A stretch of DNA of 64,000 nucleotides from Vibrio penaeicida (GCF_019977755.1 NZ_AP025144.1:806001-870000), one strand, 5' to 3'; positions 36,769-45,622 are shown, counted from the stretch's first letter. Notes: generated from the letters alone by a model not told the origin. Numbers and translations: made by a program.

Positions 36769-36863
36769 CACTCAGCAATGCAGCCTACCTGAATGCATAC
36801 CACTGCGATGTTAGGTACTGTCATTTTGCGTCCCGATTTTTCAATCAGTTTGCCCTAAGAGTG
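36769..36863 (-). ncRNA. Cyclic di-GMP-I (GEMM-I) riboswitch upstream of paralogue 2
   Basis: About 95 nt on the minus strand. It shows the GEMM-I hallmarks in order: outer stem CACTC...GAGTG, AGGGCAAAC, a stem capped by GAAA, GGGACGCAAA, CCTAA, and AGGTAGGCTGCATTGC. The same parts occur in the V. cholerae Vc2 aptamer (AGGGCAAAC, GAAA, GGGACGCAAAGC, GGCCTAAA, GGTAGGTAGC). Immediately downstream, GTGTTT-AACAG-AAACAC (36755-36771 on the plus strand) can fold into a hairpin. That hairpin shares three bases with the outer stem and abuts the ribosome binding site, suggesting translational control. Confidence 0.92.
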
Positions 36864-36992
36864 GTGATAGATTAGAACAGGCAGAAACGAAAAAAAGGCT
36901 AATATAAATAAATTCTTAACTTCGATTTACAGTCTTTCTTTTAAGAATAAGAGAGAGTGAAATTCGCTACCATCCATGTGTTCGTGACATAA

Positions 36993-37021
36993 AAAATGCC
37001 ACCGGCAAGCGGTGACATTTT
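36993..37021 (-). terminator. Terminator of secreted paralogue 3
   Basis: Stem AAAATG-C-CACCG with CGGTG-A-CATTTT (one mismatch), loop GCAAG, and a T run on the minus strand, 26 bp after the stop. Confidence 0.85.
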
Positions 37022-37046
37022 AGGAAGGTATTACTCGAAAAGGTGT

Positions 37047-38564
37047 TTAGTTTTCGATACGCATAGCACGTACATCAAAACCATCACTGTTCGCATCGTA
37101 ACCAGACTGTGATTCTGGAATTAGGTGCGTACGGTCAACAAAACGTACTGCTGTAAGCAAGCAGTTGTCGTACTTAGCGTCGTTGAACAATTTGTCGATT
37201 TTCTTGTTTGTGATTAGATAATTGTTCTCTAGCTCAGTTTCAATGACTTCCCAGCGGCTCGCACGGATACCATTGTCAACACAAGAAAGTTTAACTTTCA
37301 CTAAGCCTTGCTCTGCCCAACGCTCGTAGTCCCAGTTGTTCGCAGTGTACTCGTCCAGTCTTAGACGCTTACCTTTGATAGGACAACCAGAGTATTTGCC
37401 GTTAGAAGCCATGTTGAACGTTGTGATGCCTTCTCTACCTACACCGTAGAAGTTCTTAGTATGTAGGATATTAAGAGGGTCGTAACGCCATGGTTCACTT
37501 GTCGCACGGTAACCTGCTTGGTCTACCACTACGTTACCAAGTGTAGAGTCCACTTCAAGGTTACAGCTGATAACTTCAGGTGCTGGCTCGCCACCATTCA
37601 AACAGTTAAGCAGCTCTTGGCTACCTGCTGGGAATAGCACTTCACAGGTTTCTTTATTTGGATTCACTTTCGTTACATGGGTACGTACTTTGTTCACCAA
37701 GATACCGTATGAATCAGGAAGACCTTTGTCTGCAATAGCAACTGCAGTGTGGAAGCGGTCTGCCGTAAATTTAATACGTGCAACGTAGAAACCGTGACCA
37801 TCGCGGCTAGCGTTAGGAGCGGCTGGTAAGCTCACACGCTGACCATCAAAGCTTGCGTTTGAACCACCATCCAGTTTTGCTGATTCGATATCGCCACGAA
37901 CCCATACTGCTACGTCACGGTATGCATTGTTGGAACTATTGTGATAGTTACGTTTAGTGTAACGAATTTCAACTTCGTACTCAGAGCCCGGTGTTGTTGG
38001 GATAAATGTACGTAAGTTTACTGTAGAAGCGTTGTTTTTAGGGTAAGACAAGTCGTAACGCTTACCGCTGACATAGATAGCAGGCTTGTGCTTCTGGCAG
38101 TGATAAGTATCTGAATCTAACTCTGTCAGATACTGTTTCTTTTGCTCCCACCAAGGAAGTGGGCTGCCGAAGTTATACGTTTTATGTTTACCGACTTCTG
38201 CGCGAGCTTCACATACTTGATCAACAAGGCGGCGGATTTCATCTACACCGATGCTGTTGCGAAGTTCATCAAATTGGTTTGAGCCCAGCATTTTTCTAAG
38301 TGTGTTCCAAGTCCAGCGGACTTCGAATAAGATGTTTTGATTGCTGGTGGTGTAAGCAGCTTTGTTACTTGGTGAAAGCGTTTGATTGGGTGATAGGTCA
38401 ACGGTTGCCCAATAACCCCAAACTTGATTCTTGTAGCTGTTAAAGTCCTGTACGTACTCTTCAGCTTTTGGTTTGTTATTATCGATGACACTTGCGGGTA
38501 CAAATGCTTGTGCTTGTGTGGCTGCAAATGCAACTAAGCCTGCAACTAAAAGTTTCAATTTCAT
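37047..38564 (-). CDS. Secreted eight-cysteine paralogue 3 (unknown function)
   Basis: 505 residues with a clear signal peptide (MKLKLLVAGLVAFAATQAQA). Family blocks in order: VDLSPNQTLSPSNKAAY, a helix-rich part ending CEARAEVG, DSDTYHC, RTFIPTTPGSEY (beta-sandwich start), NKETCEVLFPAGS and NCLNGG, SCNLEVDS, SEPWRYDPLNI, VGREGITTFNM, CPIKGK, NNWDYERWAEQG, FNDAKYDNC, then DRTHLIPESQSGYD. Eight conserved cysteines suggest four disulfides in the periplasm or outside the cell. Paralogue 4 appears closest. It follows a c-di-GMP-I riboswitch with AAAGGA about 10 nt before ATG, so expression probably responds to c-di-GMP. No known domain recognised. Confidence 0.92.
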   Translation of the reverse strand: MKLKLLVAGLVAFAATQAQAFVPASVIDNNKPKAEEYVQDFNSYKNQVWGYWATVDLSPNQTLSPSNKAAYTTSNQNILFEVRWTWNTLRKMLGSNQFDELRNSIGVDEIRRLVDQVCEARAEVGKHKTYNFGSPLPWWEQKKQYLTELDSDTYHCQKHKPAIYVSGKRYDLSYPKNNASTVNLRTFIPTTPGSEYEVEIRYTKRNYHNSSNNAYRDVAVWVRGDIESAKLDGGSNASFDGQRVSLPAAPNASRDGHGFYVARIKFTADRFHTAVAIADKGLPDSYGILVNKVRTHVTKVNPNKETCEVLFPAGSQELLNCLNGGEPAPEVISCNLEVDSTLGNVVVDQAGYRATSEPWRYDPLNILHTKNFYGVGREGITTFNMASNGKYSGCPIKGKRLRLDEYTANNWDYERWAEQGLVKVKLSCVDNGIRASRWEVIETELENNYLITNKKIDKLFNDAKYDNCLLTAVRFVDRTHLIPESQSGYDANSDGFDVRAMRIEN

Positions 38565-38601
38565 TACTCTAAATTCCTTTGTGTTTTCGTCTCGGTAAAA
38601 A

Positions 38602-38701
38602 CACTCAGCAATGCAGCCTACCTAAAAGCAAACACCCTAGAAGGTTGTTTAGGTACTGTCATTTTGCGCCCTCATCTCTCAATGAGTTAGCCCTAAGAGT
38701 C
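38602..38701 (-). ncRNA. Cyclic di-GMP-I (GEMM-I) riboswitch upstream of paralogue 3
   Basis: About 100 nt on the minus strand. The core reads AGGGCTAAC, a stem with a GAGA loop, AGGGCGCAAA, ACCTAAA and TTAGGTAGGCTGCATTGC, closed by ACTC...GAGT. It is strongly similar to the copy upstream of paralogue 2 but differs at many stem positions with pairing kept. The leader again has a hairpin right after the aptamer: GTGTTTT (38581-38587) with AAAACAC (38598-38604). It overlaps the outer stem and touches the AAAGGA ribosome binding site (38575-38580). Confidence 0.9.
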
Positions 38702-38821
38702 GCGGTAGAATACATGATCTCCATTCAAAAAAAATGCAGGAAAACAGGCATTCTCACATATGCTACTGATATCTTATATCAGAGATAGCTAATTTAGATT
38801 ACGGGAATGAGAACCGAAGAG

Positions 38822-38871
38822 AAAAGGAACTGCATAACTCCGGGGTTGGAGGAGATTGAGTCATGCAGTTC
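38822..38871 (-). terminator. Terminator of secreted paralogue 4
   Basis: Long arms GAACTGCATGACTC and GAGTTATGCAGTTC (38858-38871 and 38827-38840; two central mismatches), with a T-rich tail (CTTTTCTCTTC) on the minus strand. Confidence 0.82.
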
Positions 38872-38898
38872 AACCTAAGGTACTAGACCCTAAGACTT

Positions 38899-40401
38899 CT
38901 AATTTTCGATACGAAGGTTACGAACGTCATAACCATCACTTGCTGCGGAGTAACCAGGTTGGTCTTCCGGGATAAGGTGCGTTCTGTCTACGAAGCGAAT
39001 CGCGCGAAGTAAACAAGACTGGTAATCATCATCGTTGAACACTTTATCTACTTTCTTATTAGTGATAAGTAGGTTATCTGGACGTTCAGTTTCTAATGTT
39101 TCCCAGCGTGCTACACGTATGTTGTTCTCGTCTAAGCATGCTAGTCGTACTTGAATCCAACCTTGCTCTGCAAAGCGAGTGTAATCCCAGTTGTTACCAG
39201 TGAACTCTTCTAATCTTAGTGTCTTGCCATAGATTGGACAGCCAGAATATTGACCATTGTTCGCTAGTCTCAAGGTTGAGATGCCACCTTTACCTACGCT
39301 GTAGTAGTTTTTCACGTGGAAAAGGTTGTTTGGATCGTAACGCCAAGGTTCGGCTTCAGCTCGATATCCCGCTTTATTTACCTTGAAGTTGCCTAACGTC
39401 TCGTCGACTTCTAGGTTACAGCTCAACATATCAGGTGTTTGTTCGCCACCAGAGGTGAGACATTTTTTCAGACCGCCGCTGTTTGGTGGGAAGAACAGCT
39501 CACAGGTTTCTTTAAAAGGATTAACCTCGGTAACTTCAGTTTGGATTTCATTGATCAATAGACCATACGAGTCTGGGTGACCACTGTCTGCTAATGCAAT
39601 TGGTGTGTAGAATCGATTTGCTGTGAAGCTAATAGTCGCTACGTTGAATCCATCTTCTTGGTTGGCGTCAGAGATTGAAGGATTGGCTGGCAGGCGTACA
39701 CGTTGTCCAGTAAAAGTAATATCGCCAACACCTTGCAGGGATGCTTCTTCAAGCGCTCCACGAACCCAAACATTCATGTTACGGTACGCTTGTGCTTCTG
39801 TAATCCCGAAACGGCTATAGTTGTAATTGCGTTTGTGGTACTTGATGGTCAGTGAGTATTTAGAACCTGGTGTTGTTGGAACAAAAGTACGCATATTCAC
39901 AGTAGAAGATTTCTGTGGATAGGAAAGAGGATAAACAACACCGTTTACAGTAATATTTGGATTGTTGCGGTTACAGTGATAGATATCTGAATCCATCTCC
40001 GCGACATAGCCACCAACAGAAGGCGCACCGTAATTGTATGTGCGTTGTGTGCCTACTTCGATGCGAGCTTCACACTGTGTATCAATAAGCTGGCGAAGCT
40101 TTTGAACCCCAATTTTCTTTCTTAAAGTATTGAAAGCTTGCTTTCCTAACATGCGACGCATGGTGTTCCATGTCCAACGCACTTCAAATTGAAGTTCATC
40201 GCTGTCATTAACATATGACGCTTTATCTGAAGGGGTTAGGTCTGGTGTACTAGGTGTGAAATCCACGGTTCCCCAAGAACCTCGATCGGTCTGGTTAGCG
40301 AAACCGTTAAAGTTCTGAGTGTAAGTTTCTCCAGATACAGCAAATGTTGATACTGTCGCAAGAGCCAAAGTAGAGGCAGTTAAGAGCAATCGCTTAGTCA
40401 T
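38899..40401 (-). CDS. Secreted eight-cysteine paralogue 4 (unknown function)
   Basis: About 500 residues. I chose ATG 40401 because AAGGA overlaps the upstream ATG (40410) and is correctly spaced 9 nt from this one. A signal peptide (TKRLLLTASTLALATVSTFA) is followed by all family blocks: GSWGTVDFTPS, CEARIEVG, DSDIYHC, RTFVPTTPGSKY, KETCELFFPPNS, SCNLEVDE, AEPWRYDPNNL, VGKGGISTL, CPIYGK, NNWDYTRFAEQG, DRTHLIP. Eight cysteines are kept. It seems to be the first gene of the array in transcription order. Its 5' region holds no c-di-GMP riboswitch I can see, unlike paralogues 2 and 3. Function unknown. Confidence 0.92.
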   Translation of the reverse strand: MTKRLLLTASTLALATVSTFAVSGETYTQNFNGFANQTDRGSWGTVDFTPSTPDLTPSDKASYVNDSDELQFEVRWTWNTMRRMLGKQAFNTLRKKIGVQKLRQLIDTQCEARIEVGTQRTYNYGAPSVGGYVAEMDSDIYHCNRNNPNITVNGVVYPLSYPQKSSTVNMRTFVPTTPGSKYSLTIKYHKRNYNYSRFGITEAQAYRNMNVWVRGALEEASLQGVGDITFTGQRVRLPANPSISDANQEDGFNVATISFTANRFYTPIALADSGHPDSYGLLINEIQTEVTEVNPFKETCELFFPPNSGGLKKCLTSGGEQTPDMLSCNLEVDETLGNFKVNKAGYRAEAEPWRYDPNNLFHVKNYYSVGKGGISTLRLANNGQYSGCPIYGKTLRLEEFTGNNWDYTRFAEQGWIQVRLACLDENNIRVARWETLETERPDNLLITNKKVDKVFNDDDYQSCLLRAIRFVDRTHLIPEDQPGYSAASDGYDVRNLRIEN

Positions 40402-40913
40402 AACGTCCATTCCTTGTATTTATAGTGAGTGCGGTGCTTATCGAAATACCGCTTTTATAGACAATCCACTTAAAACTTTCTCCCCAAGTTCAAAGTGGTA
40501 AATTGGCAGCCTGTCGTTAACGGGTTTACCAATAAGTGTTGGGCGAAAAATAAGCTAAATAGGCAACTTCGCCTACATGATAAAAGTGTTAATTGATGAG
40601 GTGGAGGTCAGTCTGGGAAGTGAGTTTTCTAGTACTTTACTAAGCGCCATGAACTATGTAATAAAACCGTCATATATATCTATCTAATTTGCTTGATAAA
40701 TATTGGTGGGGAAATAGGTGGTATCAATATTGATACCCTTTCAAGTATTACATACTTTGTTTGAACTAAAATTATAAAAAAGTACTTTTTTTGTCTTCTT
40801 ATTGTGATCTTCTGTCAGTAATTTGATTGTTTTTTATGTTGACATCCGAGATTTTCACCGAAGAAAAGAAGAATTATTCGCTGAAAATGTCTTCTTGAAG
40901 TAACTTGATCTTA
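40402..40913. promoter_or_regulatory. Divergent region between paralogue 4 and the HAD gene
   Basis: About 510 bp, AT-rich. It contains a short palindrome TAGGC-AACTTC-GCCTA (about 40560-40575) and a GCGGT/ACCGC pair near 40430-40452. No GEMM core (GGGC-AAAC with GACGCAAA) is present on either strand. It probably carries two divergent promoters. Confidence 0.5.
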
Positions 40914-41822
40914 ATGTGCGACTTAAAAACGGAGCCTTCATTGAATTCATCTTCATATTGGAACGAAACCCCTGTCTATTTTGCTTGGAAACAAGCACTG
41001 CATAATTGGATAGACCCGCAATCTCCGCAATATCTTTCACCAGAGAAGCGGGTGGCGGTGTTTGATTTAGATGGCACCATGTGGTGCGAGAAACCGTATT
41101 TTGCCGAAATCTTCTTTGTTATTGACAAGTTAAAAGTGGCTTTGCAAGAGGATTTGGATGAAACGGTTCGCTCTCAGGTTTCTAAAGCAGTAGCGCTGGC
41201 TGAAAAACAGTTTGCGGGTTCTGGGATGGTTTTAATCGATGCCTTTAACCTTGCATACCCTGATTACTCGAACACACAGTTGGAAATGATGAGTGGTGAA
41301 TGGCTGGATAGAGCTAAACATCGCGATTTCTCTTGTTCTTATCTGGATCTCGCTTATCTACCTATGAAAGAGTGGATAGATGAACTTCATTCCCAGCAAT
41401 TCACTTGTTACGTTTGTACTGGCAGTTCCGAACCATTTGTTCGTCCATGGATTGAAGCTGTGTTCGGTATTCATGCTGATAAGGTATTTGGATCTGAACT
41501 GTATGGTAAAAGTGGAGGTCAACCGATCGCACTCAATATAAATGAAGAGAAAGTGTGTTCTGTTGAGTCTCGTTGTGAAATCGCTCCAGTATTGGTGGTC
41601 GGGAATTCGGACGGCGACTTTGAATTGTTAGAGTGGACGTTAAAGAAGAATCCATCTGCTCAATGTTATGTGGTTGACCACGATGATCCCGAAAGAGAGT
41701 ACCAATACTCTTTAAGCCACTCCATAGAACATTGGCTTGAGCAAGATAACACCCAGTTAACGCGTATTTCTATGAAGAATGATTGGTATCGTGTCTTTAC
41801 AGACAACCATAAAAAAGTCTAA
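40914..41822 (+). CDS. HAD-superfamily phosphatase (unknown substrate)
   Basis: About 302 residues from ATG 40914; a TTG at 40905 is also in frame and the ribosome binding site is weak. HAD motif I is VFDLDGTMW near residue 46, motif II YVCTGSSEPF near residue 165, and motif IV GNSDGDFE near residue 229. The cap lies between motifs I and II (C1 type), as in phosphoserine-phosphatase-like enzymes. No signal peptide, so it is cytoplasmic. It is divergent from the secreted array and may or may not be functionally linked. The substrate cannot be assigned. Confidence 0.8.
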   Translation: MCDLKTEPSLNSSSYWNETPVYFAWKQALHNWIDPQSPQYLSPEKRVAVFDLDGTMWCEKPYFAEIFFVIDKLKVALQEDLDETVRSQVSKAVALAEKQFAGSGMVLIDAFNLAYPDYSNTQLEMMSGEWLDRAKHRDFSCSYLDLAYLPMKEWIDELHSQQFTCYVCTGSSEPFVRPWIEAVFGIHADKVFGSELYGKSGGQPIALNINEEKVCSVESRCEIAPVLVVGNSDGDFELLEWTLKKNPSAQCYVVDHDDPEREYQYSLSHSIEHWLEQDNTQLTRISMKNDWYRVFTDNHKKV

Positions 41823-42193
41823 CCTTTGAATCTGAAAATGTGTCCCCACTACTTATACTTGTACAAACTCGAAATGCAGAGTTCAAAGATCGAATTTCTT
41901 AACTAAGAAAGAAGAGTAACGCTCGTTGAGAAGAAGGTAAGGTAGCCGAATGGCAAACCTTTTCAAGGTAATGGAGTGTTTTCAAGGTAATGGAGTGTAA
42001 CGGGGCATGGTGAGTTAACGCGTATTCATCAAATTGAAAAACTTTTAAGGCTACTTTTTACTTCCAAGAGCTACTTTTTATTTCAAAATAATGTTAAAAA
42101 GTTTTTTTTCTACAAATGCACGCAAGGGTATCAGTCTTGACAGATTGTGATATACTCTGCGCGCATTTTATATCCTATTAATAGAGTAAGACA
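41823..42193 (+). promoter_or_regulatory. Upstream region of fusA2
   Basis: 371 bp without a gene. An extended -10 promoter (TGATATACT, 42148-42156) predicts transcription from about 42162, giving a leader of about 30 nt. Upstream lie a perfect 19-bp tandem duplication (41960-41997) and an imperfect repeat of GGCTACTTTTTACTTC / GAGCTACTTTTTATTTC (near 42050-42085). Confidence 0.65.
41960..41997. repeat. Perfect tandem duplication of a 19-bp unit
   Basis: TTTTCAAGGTAATGGAGTG occurs twice back to back (41960-41978 and 41979-41997) in non-coding DNA upstream of fusA2. Confidence 0.93.
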
Positions 42194-44281
42194 ATGGCAG
42201 ATTTATCGAAATACAGAAACATTGGTATTTTCGCGCACGTTGATGCGGGTAAAACCACAACGACTGAACGTATCCTTAAGCTTACTGGTCAGATCCACAA
42301 GACTGGTGAAGTTCACGATGGTGAATCAACAACTGACTTCATGGAACAGGAAGCTGAGCGCGGTATTACAATTCAGTCGGCTGCAGTAAGTTGTTTCTGG
42401 AACGATCACCGTCTAAACGTTATCGATACTCCTGGACACGTTGACTTCACAGTTGAAGTATACCGTTCTCTTAAAGTACTTGATGGCGGTATCGGTGTAT
42501 TCTGTGGTTCTGGTGGTGTTGAGCCTCAGTCAGAAACTAACTGGCGTTACGCGAACGAATCAGAAGTATCTCGTCTTATCTTCGTAAACAAACTGGACCG
42601 TATGGGTGCAGATTTCTACAACGTTGTTGATCAGGTGAAGAACGTACTTGGTGCTAACCCACTAGTTATGGTTCTACCAATCGGTCGCGAAGATGAGTTC
42701 GTTGGTGTTGTTGACCTACTAAGCAAAAAAGCTTACGTATGGGACGATTCTGGTCTTCCAGAAAACTACGAAATCCAAGATATCCCAGCTGATATGGTTG
42801 ACGACGTAGAACAGTACCGTGAAGAGCTAATCGAAACGGCTGTAGAGCAAGACGACGACCTAATGGAAGCGTACATGGAAGGTGAAGAGCCTTCTATCGA
42901 AGACATCAAGCGTTGTATCCGTAAAGGTACTCGTGATCTAGCGTTCTTCCCAACATTCTGTGGTTCTGCATTTAAGAACAAGGGTGTTCAGATCGTTCTT
43001 GACGCTGTAGTTGATTACCTACCATCTCCAACAGAAGTTGATCCTCAGCCTCTAACAGACGCTGAAACAGGTGAACCAACTGGTGAAGTTGCAACAGTAT
43101 CTGCAGACGAGCCACTACGTGCTCTAGCATTTAAGATCATGGACGACCGCTTCGGTGCACTTACGTTCATCCGTATCTACTCTGGTGTACTTAACAAGGG
43201 TGATACAATCCTTAACTCTGCTACAGGTAAAACTGAGCGTATTGGCCGTATGGTTGAGATGCAAGCAGATGAGCGTAACGAACTGACTTCTGCACAAGCG
43301 GGTGACATCATCGCTGTAGTAGGTATGAAGAACGTTCAAACTGGTCACACGCTATGTGATCCTAAGCACGAGTGTACGCTTGAGCCAATGATCTTCCCAG
43401 AACCAGTAATCTCTATCGCTGTTGCTCCTAAGGACAAAGGCGGTTCTGAGAAAATGGGTATCGCTATCGGTAAGATGGTTGCAGAAGATCCATCATTCCA
43501 AGTTGAGACTGATGAAGATTCAGGTGAAACAATCCTTAAAGGTATGGGTGAACTTCACCTAGACATTAAGGTTGATATCCTTAAGCGTACTTACGGCGTA
43601 GACCTAATCGTTGGTCAACCTCAGGTAGCTTACCGTGAGACTATCACTCAAGCGATTGAAGATAGCTACACGCACAAGAAGCAGTCTGGTGGTTCTGGTC
43701 AGTTCGGTAAGATCGACTACCGTATCAAACCAGGTGAGCCAAACTCAGGCTTTACGTTCTCTTCAACAGTTGTTGGTGGTAACGTACCTAAAGAATTCTG
43801 GCCTGCAGTAGAGAAAGGCTTCGCGTCAATGATGGAAAACGGTGTTCTTGCTGGATTCCCAACTCTAGACGTTGAAGTTGAGCTATTCGACGGTGGCTTC
43901 CACGCAGTTGACTCATCTGCAATCGCATTTGAAATCGCAGCGAAAGGCGCATTCCGTCAGTCTATGCCTAAAGCGGGCGCTCAACTTCTAGAGCCAATCA
44001 TGAACGTTGACGTGTTCACTCCAGAAGACAACGTTGGTGACGTAATCGGTGACCTTAACCGTCGTCGTGGTATGATCAAAGACCAACAAGCTGGTACTAC
44101 TGGCGTACGTATCAAAGCTGATGTACCTCTATCTGAGATGTTTGGTTACATTGGTCACCTACGTACAATTACTTCTGGTCGTGGTCAGTTCTCTATGGAG
44201 TTCGCACACTACTCAGCATGTCCACAAAACGTTGCTGAAGAAGTAATCGCTAAAGTTAAAGAAGAGAAAGAGAAGAAGTAA
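42194..44281 (+). CDS. fusA: Elongation factor G, second copy type (fusA2)
   Basis: 695 residues. G1 motif [12 protein letters not shown] near residue 15, G3 DTPGHVDF near residue 80, G4 NKLDR near residue 134, then all EF-G domains through the C-terminal [20 protein letters not shown] moves tRNAs and mRNA through the ribosome. The copy lies away from the str operon (no rpsL, rpsG or tuf nearby). Its neighbourhood (radA side, then an acyl-CoA ligase) is that of the extra EF-G of vibrios (VC2342). Codon use looks highly biased, as expected for strong expression. A good terminator follows. Confidence 0.93.
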   Translation: MADLSKYRNIGIFAHVDAGKTTTTERILKLTGQIHKTGEVHDGESTTDFMEQEAERGITIQSAAVSCFWNDHRLNVIDTPGHVDFTVEVYRSLKVLDGGIGVFCGSGGVEPQSETNWRYANESEVSRLIFVNKLDRMGADFYNVVDQVKNVLGANPLVMVLPIGREDEFVGVVDLLSKKAYVWDDSGLPENYEIQDIPADMVDDVEQYREELIETAVEQDDDLMEAYMEGEEPSIEDIKRCIRKGTRDLAFFPTFCGSAFKNKGVQIVLDAVVDYLPSPTEVDPQPLTDAETGEPTGEVATVSADEPLRALAFKIMDDRFGALTFIRIYSGVLNKGDTILNSATGKTERIGRMVEMQADERNELTSAQAGDIIAVVGMKNVQTGHTLCDPKHECTLEPMIFPEPVISIAVAPKDKGGSEKMGIAIGKMVAEDPSFQVETDEDSGETILKGMGELHLDIKVDILKRTYGVDLIVGQPQVAYRETITQAIEDSYTHKKQSGGSGQFGKIDYRIKPGEPNSGFTFSSTVVGGNVPKEFWPAVEKGFASMMENGVLAGFPTLDVEVELFDGGFHAVDSSAIAFEIAAKGAFRQSMPKAGAQLLEPIMNVDVFTPEDNVGDVIGDLNRRRGMIKDQQAGTTGVRIKADVPLSEMFGYIGHLRTITSGRGQFSMEFAHYSACPQNVAEEVIAKVKEEKEKK

Positions 44282-44304
44282 TTCTTTTCCTCTAACGTAA
44301 CTTG

Positions 44305-44336
44305 AAAGCCCCGTCAGCCTTGCTGGCGGGGCTTTT
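44305..44336 (+). terminator. Rho-independent terminator of fusA2
   Basis: Stem AAAGCCCCGTCAGC with GCTGGCGGGGCTTT (one wobble), loop CTT, T run, 24 bp after the stop. Confidence 0.93.
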
Positions 44337-44391
44337 GTTTTATTAGACGCTCTTTAAGTTTTGGATGCCATTAGGTTATGTGTTTTATGGG

Positions 44392-44931
44392 TTATGTTGT
44401 TCGTTTTCGAACGTAATGGCTTTGTGTAATAGCAGCGTTGAACGTTTGGCTCTCTACCAATTCAAAGTTGAGTGGTGCGCTTAGCTCTCCAAACAAAGGA
44501 GAACCTCCACCTAACAGCACAGGAATAGATGTTAAAATCAATTCGTCTATCAGATCTTCCGCTAAGAAATTTTGTATGGTGATCCCACCATCAATATACA
44601 AATCGTTAAATCCCTTTCTGTTTAAATCGTGAATCACCGTTTTCAAATCGCCGTTGATTAGAAAAATTTTATCTTCGTATCCTTTGGGCACTGACGCCAT
44701 GGTGTGACTTAAAACAAAAACGGGTTTGATGTATGGCCAATCAACGCCAAAACTCAAAATGGTATCCAGCGTATTTCTTCCCATGATTAGACCGTCAACA
44801 CGCTCCATCAGAGCTGAAAAGCCCATATCATTGCCCTCTGGAGTTGAAGCAGAGTTAAGCCAATCGAGATTGCCTTCTTTATCTGCAATATATCCATCGA
44901 GGCTGGTCGCAATAAAAACGATGTTTGCCAT
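44392..44931 (-). CDS. Dihydrofolate reductase-family (RibD C-terminal) protein
   Basis: 179 residues. It starts with the DHFR/RibD_C pattern (IATSLDGYIADKEGNLDW), followed by GLIMGRNTLDT near residue 49, the nucleotide-binding IDGGITIQNF near residue 117 and VLLGGGSPLF near residue 142. Members are cytoplasmic NAD(P)H reductases of unsettled substrate and are often found beside TetR regulators, as here. It is divergent from the TetR gene with a palindromic operator in between, so it is probably repressed by it. Confidence 0.88.
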   Translation of the reverse strand: MANIVFIATSLDGYIADKEGNLDWLNSASTPEGNDMGFSALMERVDGLIMGRNTLDTILSFGVDWPYIKPVFVLSHTMASVPKGYEDKIFLINGDLKTVIHDLNRKGFNDLYIDGGITIQNFLAEDLIDELILTSIPVLLGGGSPLFGELSAPLNFELVESQTFNAAITQSHYVRKRTT

Positions 44932-44990
44932 GAGTGATCTCCTTTTTTAAGGGGGAAGTAAGTGACTTGGCAAATAAGTCAGTTTAAATT

Positions 44991-45007
44991 ATTCTACAGT
45001 GTAGAAT
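44991..45007. promoter_or_regulatory. Putative TetR operator (perfect 8-1-8 palindrome)
   Basis: ATTCTACA-G-TGTAGAAT, 28 bp before the TetR start and 59 bp before the divergent DHFR-like start. Position and symmetry fit an autoregulatory TetR-family operator. Confidence 0.8.
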
Positions 45008-45035
45008 TTTAATTAGAGTTTAAGAGAAAAGAGAA

Positions 45036-45605
45036 ATGACTGTCAAGAAGAAGCGAGGACGTCCAACGGGCAACAAACCTCAATTGAATTCGGAAGCCAT
45101 CCTTTCCACAGCAAAAGCGTTGTTAAAAGAGCAAGGAAAATTGCCGAGTATCAGAGGGGTAGCTACTGCCCTCGAGGTAGATGCGATGGCGATTTACTAT
45201 TACTTTGAAAACAAGTATGCGTTGCTTGAAGCGATCACCACATCGCTTATTGAAGAGATCTACATGCCCACATCAACACTTGAATGGGAGGCAGAATTAA
45301 AGGCTTTGTGCGCGAGCTATGTTTCCCTATTGGATACCTATCCTGGTCTATTGGAAACCTTACTTACAATGAGCTCCACAAGCCCAGCGGAGGTGTTTTT
45401 TGAACGCTTTAAGTTGGTGACGCAGCCACTTGAACTCAACGATGAACAAGAAAAGCAGGCATTAGACTTATTGGGAGATTACTTGCATGGTTTTGCTTTA
45501 GCGATGAACTGCAATCAGGATAAAGACGCGCTAAATATACAGATGCTTGATGGCGCATTAGCTCTTTACTGTATCGCTCTAAAGAATATTCATCAGAGCG
45601 ACTAG
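45036..45605 (+). CDS. TetR-family transcriptional regulator
   Basis: 189 residues. N-terminal basic stretch (KKKRGRPTGN) followed by a TetR helix-turn-helix at about residues 14-60 (IRGVATALEVDAMAIYYYFENK). The C-terminal part would bind a ligand and form the dimer, and is not assignable. It faces the DHFR-like gene across a perfect palindrome and probably represses both. It converges with the following LysR gene, 17 bp between stops. Confidence 0.92.
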   Translation: MTVKKKRGRPTGNKPQLNSEAILSTAKALLKEQGKLPSIRGVATALEVDAMAIYYYFENKYALLEAITTSLIEEIYMPTSTLEWEAELKALCASYVSLLDTYPGLLETLLTMSSTSPAEVFFERFKLVTQPLELNDEQEKQALDLLGDYLHGFALAMNCNQDKDALNIQMLDGALALYCIALKNIHQSD

Positions 45606-45622
45606 AGGGAGGAGAACTTAAC

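Noticed and set aside
38822..38871. Inverted repeat as a mobile-element end
   Set aside because: Position just after a stop codon plus the T-rich tail on the minus strand explain it as a terminator. There are no target duplications or transposase.
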